From Bacteroidaceae bacterium (lineage in GTDB: Bacteria > Bacteroidota > Bacteroidia > Bacteroidales > Bacteroidaceae), in contig JAFNWA010000104.1 of assembly GCA_017383665.1 (NCBI GenBank), forward strand, positions 1 through 11,197: a stretch of 11,197 nt of DNA, given 5' to 3'. A program made the translations under genes and the position numbers. Below, in pieces: positions 1-6,340 of this stretch (the stretch's first letter is position 1; each line of letters opens with the position of its first letter). Below the pieces are notes generated by a model, which saw only the letters and a program-made list of their open reading frames with translations, made no database searches and was not told where the DNA came from.

Positions 1-239
1 AGCTGATTCCAGTATTTCTTGTTCATGTGCCATGCCGGCGCAATCTGAGGGTAACGGTCGCGCAACTCAATGGCATAGTCGGCATCGCACTTCACACAGA
101 ACCACTTTGTGTTCTCAAGGTCGGTGATGGCAAAGATTTTGTTCTCCACCCTGAATGCCAGTGTCGTCTCGTCAAAGGGGAAATCCTCGGTGGCGTTTGG
201 CTTGCTAAGGCAATATATGCGTGCGTCTTCAATATTCAT
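1..239 (-). CDS. MmcQ/YjbR family DNA-binding-like protein, C-terminus cut by the window edge
   Basis: Reading the minus strand from an ATG at 237-239 gives an open frame of 79 codons that runs off the left edge; the family is usually about 115-120 residues, so roughly a third is missing. The start reads MNIEDARIYCLSKPNATEDF, and PFDETTLAFRV, KIFAIT, KCDADYAIELR and the HMNKKYWN motif near the end of the visible part are typical of the MmcQ/YjbR (DUF419) family, whose fold resembles a double-wing DNA-binding domain. The molecular role of the family is not settled. It lies 14 bases after the stop of the yraN-like gene on the same strand, so the two probably share a transcript. Family assignment is firm; function is unknown. 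Confidence 0.88.
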   Translation of the reverse strand, partial: MNIEDARIYCLSKPNATEDFPFDETTLAFRVENKIFAITDLENTKWFCVKCDADYAIELRDRYPQIAPAWHMNKKYWNQ

Positions 240-253
240 GGTTCATGTGGTTT

Positions 254-616
254 TTACCATTCGGGGTAGAATGCGTCCTCAATGTGTTCAATTCTGTATG
301 GCTCGCTGTTGCCTATTACGGTTATTATATCGAAGCGGAACTTCAGGTCAATGTTGTATTTGCGTATGTAGGCCTGCGCCGCCGATATAAGCAACTTTAT
401 TTTTTTCTCATCAACGGCATCGTAGGCATTGCCATATTCCTCGCTTGTGCGGCTCTTTACCTCAACAAAAACAAGCACATTTCGCTCTTGTGCAATGATG
501 TCAATCTCCTTGTGTCCACTGCGCCAGTTATGGTGATGTACGGCATAGCCTTTGTCGAGCAGGAAACGCGACGCAAGCATCTCGCCCTTGCCTCCAAGTA
601 GGTTGTGTTGTGCCAT
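254..616 (-). CDS. YraN/UPF0102 family endonuclease-like protein
   Basis: A 120-residue protein starting at MAQHNLLGGKGEMLASRFL. The frame is open further upstream (ATG at 665-667), but the extra 17 residues are not family-like, and the MAQHN start gives the canonical YraN N-terminus with the conserved GE (G10-E12 area). The core is a PD-(D/E)XK nuclease-like fold: N30-W31-R32, E37-x-D39 and then VFVEVKSR with E52 and K54, which are the expected metal-binding and catalytic positions. A second conserved block lies at residues 70-101 (KKIKLLISAA, then FRFDIITV). YraN proteins are predicted to be Holliday-junction-resolvase-like nucleases, but their role is little studied. The MmcQ/YjbR gene follows after 14 bases. 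No Shine-Dalgarno sequence is visible, which is normal in this phylum. Confidence 0.92.
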   Translation of the reverse strand: MAQHNLLGGKGEMLASRFLLDKGYAVHHHNWRSGHKEIDIIAQERNVLVFVEVKSRTSEEYGNAYDAVDEKKIKLLISAAQAYIRKYNIDLKFRFDIITVIGNSEPYRIEHIEDAFYPEW

Positions 617-692
617 ATTGCTGTTGTTTAATGCTATTTTGACATTTTCATAGCGAAGATACTGCATGAAAGGTTTAAAAGCAAATGAAAAA

Positions 693-724
693 CTTGCATT
701 TGCTCCAAAGTTGGATTATTTTTG
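693..724 (+). promoter_or_regulatory. Predicted Bacteroidetes-type promoter for the RHH-tadA pair
   Basis: TATTTTTG at 717-724 fits the Bacteroidetes -7 consensus TAnnTTTG. An imperfect -33 element, CTTG at 693-696, lies 20 bases upstream, within the usual spacing. Transcription would begin about 20 bases before the ATG at 751. The same 134-base gap must also hold the promoter for the divergent yraN-like gene, but I found no good -7 box on that strand. Confidence 0.5.
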
Positions 725-750
725 CACACGACAACAAATAATGTACTCAA

Positions 751-990
751 ATGAGCGCAAAGAAAGCAAAATCTCCCAAAGCAACAACGGCACGCACACA
801 GCCTGTGCGTCATTCGCGCGTGGTGTGCCTGGTGAGCGATGAGGAGATGAAAATCATTGACGACTACCTCAAGAAGTACCGTATCAACAACAAAAGTAAC
901 TGGATGCGTGAGACACTGTTGTCATTCATTTACAAGAACCTTGATGAGGATTATCCAACACTCTTTGGGGAACACGATATGCGCCGATAA
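751..990 (+). CDS. Small ribbon-helix-helix-like protein upstream of tadA
   Basis: A 79-residue basic protein. Residues 1-20 are a Lys/Ala/Thr-rich tail (MSAKKAKSPKATTARTQPVR), probably disordered. A short strand follows (RVVCLVS, 23-29), then a helix (DEEMKIIDDYLKKYRI) and a second helix opening with NNKSNWMRETLL. This strand-helix-helix order, with Ser/Asn-Trp-x-Arg at the start of the second helix, resembles MetJ/Arc and MobC-type ribbon-helix-helix domains that bind DNA as dimers. The C-terminus is acidic and aromatic (DEDYPTLFGEHDMRR). I recognise no named family. It ends 13 bases before the tadA ATG and shares its promoter, so it is probably not a plasmid mobilisation protein, and no mobile genes are nearby. 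A regulatory or nucleic-acid-binding role is inference from fold only. Confidence 0.75.
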   Translation: MSAKKAKSPKATTARTQPVRHSRVVCLVSDEEMKIIDDYLKKYRINNKSNWMRETLLSFIYKNLDEDYPTLFGEHDMRR

Positions 991-1003
991 TAAATCGACA
1001 ACG

Positions 1004-1435
1004 ATGACCGATACCGACTATATGAAGATGGCGCTTGCCGAGGCGCAGAAGGCATTTGACGAGGACGAGGTGCCCATTGGTGCTGTCATCGTGTGCAAGG
1101 GGCGTGTCATTGCCCGCGCGCATAACCTCACCGAGATGCTCAACGATGTCACTGCTCATGCCGAGATGCAGGCCATCACTGCCGCAGCATCAAATATCGG
1201 CGGCAAGTATCTAAATGACTGTACACTCTATGTAACCGTTGAACCGTGCCCCATGTGTGCGGGCGCGATAGCATGGGCACAGATGGGTAGAGTGGTGTAT
1301 GGTGCCGAGGACGAGAAACGCGGCTATCACCGTTATGCCCCGGGTGTCATGCACCCCAAGACCGAGGTTGTGAGCGGCATCTGTGCCGACGAGGCCACAG
1401 TGCTGATGAAGAGGTTCTTTGCAAGCAAAAGATAA
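1004..1435 (+). CDS. tadA: tRNA-specific adenosine deaminase
   Basis: A 143-residue zinc deaminase that converts adenosine to inosine at wobble position 34 of tRNA-Arg(ACG), allowing one tRNA to read several CGN codons. The zinc and proton-shuttle motifs are intact: H52-A-E54 in VTAHAEMQAI, and P81-C82-P83-M84-C85 in EPCPMCAGAI. The N-terminal block DEVPIGAVIV (21-30) is also typical of TadA. The start at 1004 (MTDTDYMKMALAEA) gives the usual length; the frame stays open upstream to 857, but that part overlaps the preceding gene and reads as non-protein-like sequence. The product is probably essential. The gene sits 13 bases after the ribbon-helix-helix-like gene and is followed by a strong hairpin. 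Confidence 0.96.
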   Translation: MTDTDYMKMALAEAQKAFDEDEVPIGAVIVCKGRVIARAHNLTEMLNDVTAHAEMQAITAAASNIGGKYLNDCTLYVTVEPCPMCAGAIAWAQMGRVVYGAEDEKRGYHRYAPGVMHPKTEVVSGICADEATVLMKRFFASKR

Positions 1436-1460
1436 AAGCAAGTCTAGGATTTTTAGTTAT

Positions 1461-1499
1461 ACAAGACAAGCGGAAGGCTGAGCCTTCCGCTTGTCTTGT
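1461..1499. terminator. Perfect 18-bp hairpin between convergent genes
   Basis: ACAAGACAAGCGGAAGGC (1461-1478) and its exact reverse complement (1482-1499) are separated by a TGA loop. The hairpin sits 25 bases after the tadA stop and 19 bases before the stop of the opposing beta-helix gene, so it can serve both transcripts. The 3' arm is T-rich, but there is no long U tract on either side. A bidirectional terminator is the simplest reading. Confidence 0.8.
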
Positions 1500-1518
1500 T
1501 ATATGATAATTGCAATTC

Positions 1519-3183
1519 TTAATCCTTTGTCAAGACCCAACCGTCGGTTTGGGTGACGCCAATTTCAAATGCAATGCAGTTGAGGCTTATTGCGTTTACA
1601 ATGCCACCGTTGACATTGATGGCGATTCCTGATGAAATGGCATAGTCGTAGGCCTTGGCAATGACAATGCCGTCGTTGATGGTGAAACAGTCGGCCTGGA
1701 TAGCGCGGCTCTTCTTGTCGTCCTCAATCTCGGTGTAGTCCTCGGCAGCTGCAATCATGGTTACCTCGCCGCTGTTGACGGTGACATAATTGTCGCAGTT
1801 GATGGCCTTTGCTCCCTTGCCCTTGCAGTCGATGGCAACCTTGCTGTTTGATATTGTAATATTGCCGGCGCACTTTATACCGCCTGCCGATGTCTCGTCG
1901 CTTGAAACTGTGCCATTAGCAAAGCCTGTGAGTTTGCCGCCGCTGAAAGTGGCGTCGCCGTCGCAGTTGATAATCTTTGAACCGTTGCCACCAACGGTTG
2001 CCTCAATGATGCCGCCACTCTGGGTGTAGTTGCGTGTGGTCTGTATTGCCGAGCTCTTCTCGCCTGTGGTGGTGAGCTTGATGTAGCCACCTTTTATATA
2101 TGCGTCGGGGATTACGGCTGGGTCGTTCTCTTCATACTCTACCTTGATGGCTTCGCCACCCGATGTGATGTCGAGTTTGCCGGCCTCGATGGTGAGAGTG
2201 CCCTCTGTACACTCGATGCCGTTGCTTGTGGCATTGATGTTGATGGTGGGCGAATATGCCTCGGCGCGGCCAATGATGAACTTTTCCTTTGTGCGGAATC
2301 CGTCCTTGGCTGCAGAGAGGATGTTTATGTTGCCGCCACGCACCATAATGTAGTCGTCGCTACATATTGCATGGCCGCCATGGCTTGTTACATTGAGTAT
2401 GCCGGTTCCGTTGGTGTAGCCGTCAAAAATCAACTGGCCTTCGCTGAAAAGTGTTCCCTTCTGGTCCTCCTCCTCGCCATTGCTGTCAACAACCGGCGCG
2501 TTGTATGTCGCACCGTCGCATAGGGTGTTTGTTGTGCCGTTTACGATTGATGCATAGACGGTCTTTCCGCTCTGTATGTTGATGGCAGGGCCTGCGGGGT
2601 TGGTGAGGGTTAGGCCGCCGAACAGCAAGCGGAATTTCTTTTCGCTGTATATCTTGAACGAACCGTTGCTGCATGTGCCCTTGAGCTGGTAACCGATTTT
2701 GCCAATTGTGGAGTTGATGACAATGTGGCCGCCATTTATGGTGGCTGTGATACCGCTTGGCAAAGAAGATGTCTTTACGCCTGTCTCGCTGAATGTGATT
2801 GTGATGATGCGTGATGTGGAGTAGTTTTCGACAAAATCGCCATACTCGTCGGCAAGTTCGTCGGTGGGTACGGGTTGTGTTATCTCGTTGAAATTCTCCT
2901 TGTCGGCTGCATCAAATGTCACAGTGGGGTTGGTGTTGGGAATCAACTCTGTGCCGTTGTTTGATACGGGCGCGATGTTGGTTATCTTGCTTGTGGCGAA
3001 CTGGCTCCACATGCGGTCTCCAAGCTCAATGTATATGACTTCCTCGCTTTCCTCGAAGCATATATCGCCTGCTTTTTTGGTGTCAATGGCCTGGTAGGTG
3101 CCGTTGCTGTTGTTTACATACAACACCTGTGCTTGCGTAAAAGATGCTGCAAGCACCCCAATAAATAATAGTGCCTTTTTCAT
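1519..3183 (-). CDS. Secreted Cthe_2159-type (DUF4353) beta-helix carbohydrate-binding protein
   Basis: A 554-residue exported protein. Residues 1-18 form a signal peptide (MKKALLFIGVLAASFTQA). Residues 35-70 form a small module (ICFEESEEVIYIELGD, then SKITNI) resembling one in the next protein upstream. From about residue 120 to the end the sequence is built from short Gly/Asn/Ile-rich turns typical of a right-handed parallel beta-helix, with family hallmarks KGTCSNGSFKIYS, LFGGLTLTNPAGPAINIQSG (about 188-206), SHGGHAICSDDYIMVRGGNI and AAKDGFRTKEKF. The founding member, Clostridium thermocellum Cthe_2159, binds polygalacturonate and cellulose-like polysaccharides. No type IX-type sorting domain or lipobox is visible, and the protein stops at GWVLTKD. 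Its ATG overlaps the previous stop (ATGA). It is the last gene of the operon. The ligand is unknown. Confidence 0.85.
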   Translation of the reverse strand: MKKALLFIGVLAASFTQAQVLYVNNSNGTYQAIDTKKAGDICFEESEEVIYIELGDRMWSQFATSKITNIAPVSNNGTELIPNTNPTVTFDAADKENFNEITQPVPTDELADEYGDFVENYSTSRIITITFSETGVKTSSLPSGITATINGGHIVINSTIGKIGYQLKGTCSNGSFKIYSEKKFRLLFGGLTLTNPAGPAINIQSGKTVYASIVNGTTNTLCDGATYNAPVVDSNGEEEDQKGTLFSEGQLIFDGYTNGTGILNVTSHGGHAICSDDYIMVRGGNINILSAAKDGFRTKEKFIIGRAEAYSPTININATSNGIECTEGTLTIEAGKLDITSGGEAIKVEYEENDPAVIPDAYIKGGYIKLTTTGEKSSAIQTTRNYTQSGGIIEATVGGNGSKIINCDGDATFSGGKLTGFANGTVSSDETSAGGIKCAGNITISNSKVAIDCKGKGAKAINCDNYVTVNSGEVTMIAAAEDYTEIEDDKKSRAIQADCFTINDGIVIAKAYDYAISSGIAINVNGGIVNAISLNCIAFEIGVTQTDGWVLTKD

Positions 3184-3638
3184 CTTTTTATTATTTTGGT
3201 TGTTTTTTCGTTCGCTTTAACAATGTATATGCCTTGGGGAAGGCCTGCGATACTTATCGTCTCGCCTTGGGCATTTATGCGCCTGATAATCATCTGCATG
3301 CCTGTAAGGTTGTATATTGCAACAGTAGAACCGGCCTCGCTGTTAATTGCTATTTCGTCATAAGAGAGGTATTCCACAAAGTTGCCGCTCTGTGCTTTTA
3401 TGTCGGCAATTGAAGAAAGGTCGCTGAAGTAGATGCGCTCAATGTCGCCCATTGAGGTGCTGCTCATTGTACCATCGGTCTGCTCAATGTTCACGGTGGT
3501 ACCGTCGAATGTGATTTGCTTGAGGTCTTCAAGGGTGATGACCTGGTCTTCTTGTCTGGTGGTTTCCACAACCATGTGCTGTGCTGTGGCTGTGCCGGCA
3601 ATCGCAAGCAATGATATTATGAACAATAGTTTTTTCAT
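3180..3638 (-). CDS. Small secreted protein with type IX-like C-terminal sorting module
   Basis: A 152-residue protein with a signal peptide (MKKLLFIISLLAIAGTATAQ, 1-20). Residues 30-72 are a short module (ITLEDLKQITFDGTTVNI, then DIERIYFSD) common in exported Bacteroidetes proteins. Residues 77-152 resemble the Por_Secre_tail/type IX type A sorting domain: GSTVAIYNLTGMQM, TISIAGLPQGIYIVKANEK, ending KIIKR. There is almost no cargo between the modules, so this is nearly a free-standing sorting or anchoring domain. It overlaps the beta-helix gene downstream by 4 bases (ATGA), which suggests translational coupling and a 1:1 partner. The upstream DUF2490 gene ends 10 bases before its start codon. 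Whether the organism has a type IX secretion system cannot be seen here; the domain may be degenerate. Confidence 0.75.
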   Translation of the reverse strand: MKKLLFIISLLAIAGTATAQHMVVETTRQEDQVITLEDLKQITFDGTTVNIEQTDGTMSSTSMGDIERIYFSDLSSIADIKAQSGNFVEYLSYDEIAINSEAGSTVAIYNLTGMQMIIRRINAQGETISIAGLPQGIYIVKANEKTTKIIKR

Positions 3639-3648
3639 AGTCGATATT

Positions 3649-4497
3649 TTAGAGGTCTATAGAGTATTCCAAACCAATGGCATGGCCTTTTGGCTCGTCG
3701 TCGTCATTGGCATCCTGATAGAGATAATACAATGATATTGAGTTGTCCTTGTTTATCTTGTAGCTTGCGCCAATGCGATAGCGCAGTTTGTCGCATCCCT
3801 TCCACTTGTCGAGACGACTGTAGAGCTCAACCGATGCAAATGGGTTTACCTTGCAGTTGGGGATGTCGTACTTTACATTCACGCGTGAACGCAAGGTGAG
3901 GTTGTGCTTTGCATCCTTTTCCTCTAAGGCTGTTTCTTCAAACAACTGATAAGAATTGGGATCTAAGTCAGCACCTGTTGCAGATTTATATTCATATTTT
4001 GTTTCGTTTGTTGTGGCTGCACATGTGTGGGTATATTGCAGGCGTTCACGCAAACCGAATTCAAAGCGGCCGACCTTGTACTCGCCGCTAATTGTTGCAT
4101 AGACGCGGTTACGTATTACCCAATAGTCGTGATCAAAATTCTTATTTTGTCCAATAAAAATATCATCTACCAACACGGAGTCTTTGAGTTTTATCTCCTC
4201 GGGCTTGTGGGTGTACATGAAACTGTAACCGACATTGGCCTTCAACCATTTCAGTATCTTGTATTCCACTTTAACGCCAATGGCTGCACGCTCTACATTG
4301 TTTACAAAATCGTATGTGCGGAACTCGGCGTCGCCGACAATCTTGAACTCCTTGTTGATTTTCTTGGAAGCCTCAACTGTTGTCCAAATACCGAACTCAT
4401 CATCAACAGACTGTGCGTTGGCATTGCATAGCGGTGCGAGCATGAACATTGCAATGAGCAATGATATTATGCTTTTATTCTTTAAGTTTGTATTCAT
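3649..4497 (-). CDS. DUF2490 family outer-membrane beta-barrel protein
   Basis: A 282-residue protein with a signal peptide (about 1-29, ending CNANAQ) followed by EFGIWTTVEASKKINKEFKI, the characteristic opening of DUF2490. The rest alternates amphipathic strands (IVGDAEFRTYDF, IGVKVEYKI, LKANVGYSFMYTH, FEFGLRERLQYTH, LTLRSRVNVKYDI, PFASVELYSR, RIGASYKIN, SISLYYLYQ, AIGLEYSIDL), as expected of an outer-membrane barrel, with charged loops near 98-125 and 160-195. The start at 4497 is kept because the next Met (residue 17) would destroy the signal peptide; the gene therefore overlaps the DUF4956 gene by 23 bases. DUF2490 has no established function. Its place in the operon suggests the outer-membrane step or a surface receptor. 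Confidence 0.85.
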   Translation of the reverse strand: MNTNLKNKSIISLLIAMFMLAPLCNANAQSVDDEFGIWTTVEASKKINKEFKIVGDAEFRTYDFVNNVERAAIGVKVEYKILKWLKANVGYSFMYTHKPEEIKLKDSVLVDDIFIGQNKNFDHDYWVIRNRVYATISGEYKVGRFEFGLRERLQYTHTCAATTNETKYEYKSATGADLDPNSYQLFEETALEEKDAKHNLTLRSRVNVKYDIPNCKVNPFASVELYSRLDKWKGCDKLRYRIGASYKINKDNSISLYYLYQDANDDDEPKGHAIGLEYSIDL

Positions 4498-5407
4498 CTG
4501 TCGGGGTTTTAAGGGTTGTATCTACTGAATTGCTGGCTTCGTTACTTTTGTAATACATCTTTACAATTGCCGCATCCTTCAGGAAGTCAATGGCGCCTAC
4601 TTCAACTTTTATGATTTTGAGCCCGGTACGCTTTTCAAGGTCGGCAATAAGATCCTCGCGCTTGTCGGGGGTGATGAGGTTGATGTTGTCATATTTTATC
4701 ACCTTATAGGAGTAATGGCTGACAAGAAGCTTGCTCTCGCAAATGATGATTGTTGTGATGAAGAGCGCGTTAATGATGATTACCTCTCCAATGCTCAGCT
4801 CGCTTATGGTAAGTCCGTTGATTGCGCTCAGGGCAATGATTATGAAGAGGTAGGTCATTTCGCGGATGGCTATCTGTTCTGTGCGGTAGCGTATGATGCT
4901 GAACATGGCAAAGAGGCCAAGTGCAATGCCGGCTTTGAGTTTTACGTCACCAAGCACATAGATGAGCATGAAGGTGCTTATGGCAATGAGTATGTATGTG
5001 AAGAAGAACTCACCGCGCTTACATTTGGGGTAGTAGAGCCAGCGTACCACAATCATTATGGCAATGAAGTTTATCAGGAATGCAATCAGCAGATTTCTGA
5101 CATGCTCGGTGTCAATTAGTTTGCTGCTTTGACGCTTTTCCTTGATTTCGACACCCATTTTTTCATTATTCTCATCATCAAGGTCTAATCCGTAATTTGT
5201 CGCAGCGTTTTTTTTATTGTTGTTCTTTGCAACCGGAGTCTCAACCTCTGTGGCTGCGGTTACAGCATCGACTGGTGCGGCTGTCGCTTCGGAATTTGTG
5301 GCAACTCCGTTTTCTACAACGGCGGTCTGTGGTGTGGTTGCAGCGCTTGCATCTGTGAATGCAAGCATTACAAGGGTCAATAGCAGTAGTGTCGTAATTC
5401 TTTTCAT
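4475..5407 (-). CDS. DUF4956 polytopic inner-membrane protein with N-terminal signal-like segment
   Basis: A 310-residue protein from the ATG at 5405-5407; the frame is open to 5449, but the longer form would overlap the upstream gene and bury the signal segment. Residues 1-22 form a signal peptide or first membrane segment (MKRITTLLLLTLVMLAFTDA...). Residues 23-100 are an Ala/Thr/Val/Glu-rich, then Asn/Lys-rich linker. Hydrophobic segments lie near 105-123, 134-152, 158-171, 184-199 and 206-223. The family signature GLFAMFSIIRYRTEQIAIRE (164-183) contains R173, R175 and R182. The C-terminal 85 residues are soluble, with KREDLIADLEKRTGLKIIKV. DUF4956 genes are often adjacent to VTC-domain genes. 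A role as membrane partner or channel for the polymerase is inference. Confidence 0.88.
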   Translation of the reverse strand: MKRITTLLLLTLVMLAFTDASAATTPQTAVVENGVATNSEATAAPVDAVTAATEVETPVAKNNNKKNAATNYGLDLDDENNEKMGVEIKEKRQSSKLIDTEHVRNLLIAFLINFIAIMIVVRWLYYPKCKRGEFFFTYILIAISTFMLIYVLGDVKLKAGIALGLFAMFSIIRYRTEQIAIREMTYLFIIIALSAINGLTISELSIGEVIIINALFITTIIICESKLLVSHYSYKVIKYDNINLITPDKREDLIADLEKRTGLKIIKVEVGAIDFLKDAAIVKMYYKSNEASNSVDTTLKTPTDEYKLKE

Positions 5408-5423
5408 ATTATGGTTTTTTGTT

Positions 5424-6188
5424 TTATCGGTTGTTTTCCATTTTTCCAATCATTGTCATGCGTTCCTTGAAGTTGTTGCTTTTCAGCCTGTTGTTGGTTA
5501 GGGCGCTTCCTATGCAGTATTTGCTGAACCCGGAACGCTTTATGCGGACTTCGCGCAGGATGTCGAGCGCCGGGGAGGGAACATTGCCGTCCCGTTTCAG
5601 TTCGATAATTGCCACTCGTTGCAATTGGTCGCGTCCATCGCTCTTAAGATGGTGAAAACGCAGATTGAAGTCGATGGTCAATCTTTCTGTCTTGTCAAAA
5701 TTTACAAGCGTTATGCGGTTGAACCAATTCTCTATGACCGGTGATATCTCGTCAATGGCATACCATGCGTGCTTTGCCATGAATGGCACGACGGTGTCAC
5801 GCTCGTCGTGTAGTGTATTTGTTTTTCCAATTGGAATGCGCTTTTTCTTCGTGCGTCCGTGGTTGTTCTTGTTCTTGATTTCAAAAAAGGTGTCATCATT
5901 GTCCATGTATGTGCGTACACGGATTTTCTCCCTCACTTGACGGCCTGCATGATGCATGCTGTACATTTGATAGTCATCGGTGTCGTAATATGTAGTGTGG
6001 TAACTTGCAATGCGCTTGCCGTCAATGTCTTGAATGTAGTATTTGCCATGAACGGCTGCAAGAAACCGGTGTAACTGCTCAATGGTGGCAACGAACTTTG
6101 TGTCAGTCCTGTTCATTAACTTTATGCCCGACATCTCTGCGAGTGTTATTGGGGGCAGTGTCAATGTCTTTTCTATAATTTTGTTCAT
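5424..6188 (-). CDS. VTC-domain polyphosphate polymerase-like protein
   Basis: A 254-residue protein matching the VTC catalytic domain (CYTH/triphosphate-tunnel fold) that in yeast Vtc4 makes polyphosphate from ATP. Tunnel residues appear in order: RTDTKFV with K31; HTTYYDTDDY (64-73); KIRVRTY with R90 and R92; FEIKNK with E103 and K105; a basic stretch GRTKKKRI (111-118); ERLTIDFNLRF with R169 and R177; IIELKRD with E196 and K198; and FSKYCIGSAL with K223. There is no SPX domain and no membrane segment, so it should be cytosolic and depend on a partner to reach the membrane; the DUF4956 gene follows after 16 bases. It is first in the five-gene operon. Polyphosphate synthesis is the family-based call; a different phosphate polymer or nucleotide substrate is possible. 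Confidence 0.9.
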   Translation of the reverse strand: MNKIIEKTLTLPPITLAEMSGIKLMNRTDTKFVATIEQLHRFLAAVHGKYYIQDIDGKRIASYHTTYYDTDDYQMYSMHHAGRQVREKIRVRTYMDNDDTFFEIKNKNNHGRTKKKRIPIGKTNTLHDERDTVVPFMAKHAWYAIDEISPVIENWFNRITLVNFDKTERLTIDFNLRFHHLKSDGRDQLQRVAIIELKRDGNVPSPALDILREVRIKRSGFSKYCIGSALTNNRLKSNNFKERMTMIGKMENNR

Positions 6189-6226
6189 TGTAACCTAATG
6201 AGTTTTCTATTCTTTGCGAAAATAAT

Positions 6227-6234
6227 CAAAATTA
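6227..6234 (-). promoter_or_regulatory. Possible -7 box for the VTC operon
   Basis: On the minus strand TAATTTTG fits TAnnTTTG and would place the transcript start about 30 bases before the ATG at 6188. The nearest -33-like TTTG (6247-6250) is only 12 bases away, too close for the usual spacing, so the promoter is incomplete or regulated by an activator. The region is AT-rich, so a chance match is possible. Confidence 0.4.
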
Positions 6235-6308
6235 TTTAAAATGCAACAAACTTTCTCCTCTTTTCGCTCATGTTTTATACGAAATGGATGTTTTAAAAAG
6301 TCAAATGG

Positions 6309-6340
6309 TTTTGTGTTCTGCTGCGAATTATGTATCTTTG
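6309..6340 (+). promoter_or_regulatory. Predicted Bacteroidetes-type promoter for the HD-domain gene
   Basis: TATCTTTG at 6333-6340 matches TAnnTTTG, and TTTG at 6310-6313 lies 19 bases upstream as the -33 element. This is the best promoter match in the window. The ATG at 6365 is 24 bases further on, which leaves a short leader. The promoter points away from the VTC operon. Confidence 0.7.

Noticed and set aside
617..667. 17-residue extension of the YraN-like protein
   Set aside because: The family starts at the MAQHN position, and the extra residues show no conserved feature.
751..990. Plasmid mobilisation (MobC-like) protein or antitoxin
   Set aside because: The fold is similar, but there is no relaxase, toxin or other mobile gene nearby, and the partner is tadA.
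857..1003. N-terminal extension of tadA
   Set aside because: The extra 49 residues overlap the ribbon-helix-helix-like gene in another frame and do not resemble any TadA; the start at 1004 gives normal length.
4715..5119. 134-codon open frame antisense to the DUF4956 gene
   Set aside because: It mirrors the membrane-helix codons of DUF4956; its composition (many Asp, Glu, Tyr) is what the reverse of hydrophobic codons gives.
5408..5449. 14-residue extension of the DUF4956 protein
   Set aside because: It would overlap the VTC gene and put hydrophilic residues ahead of a good signal peptide starting MKRITT.
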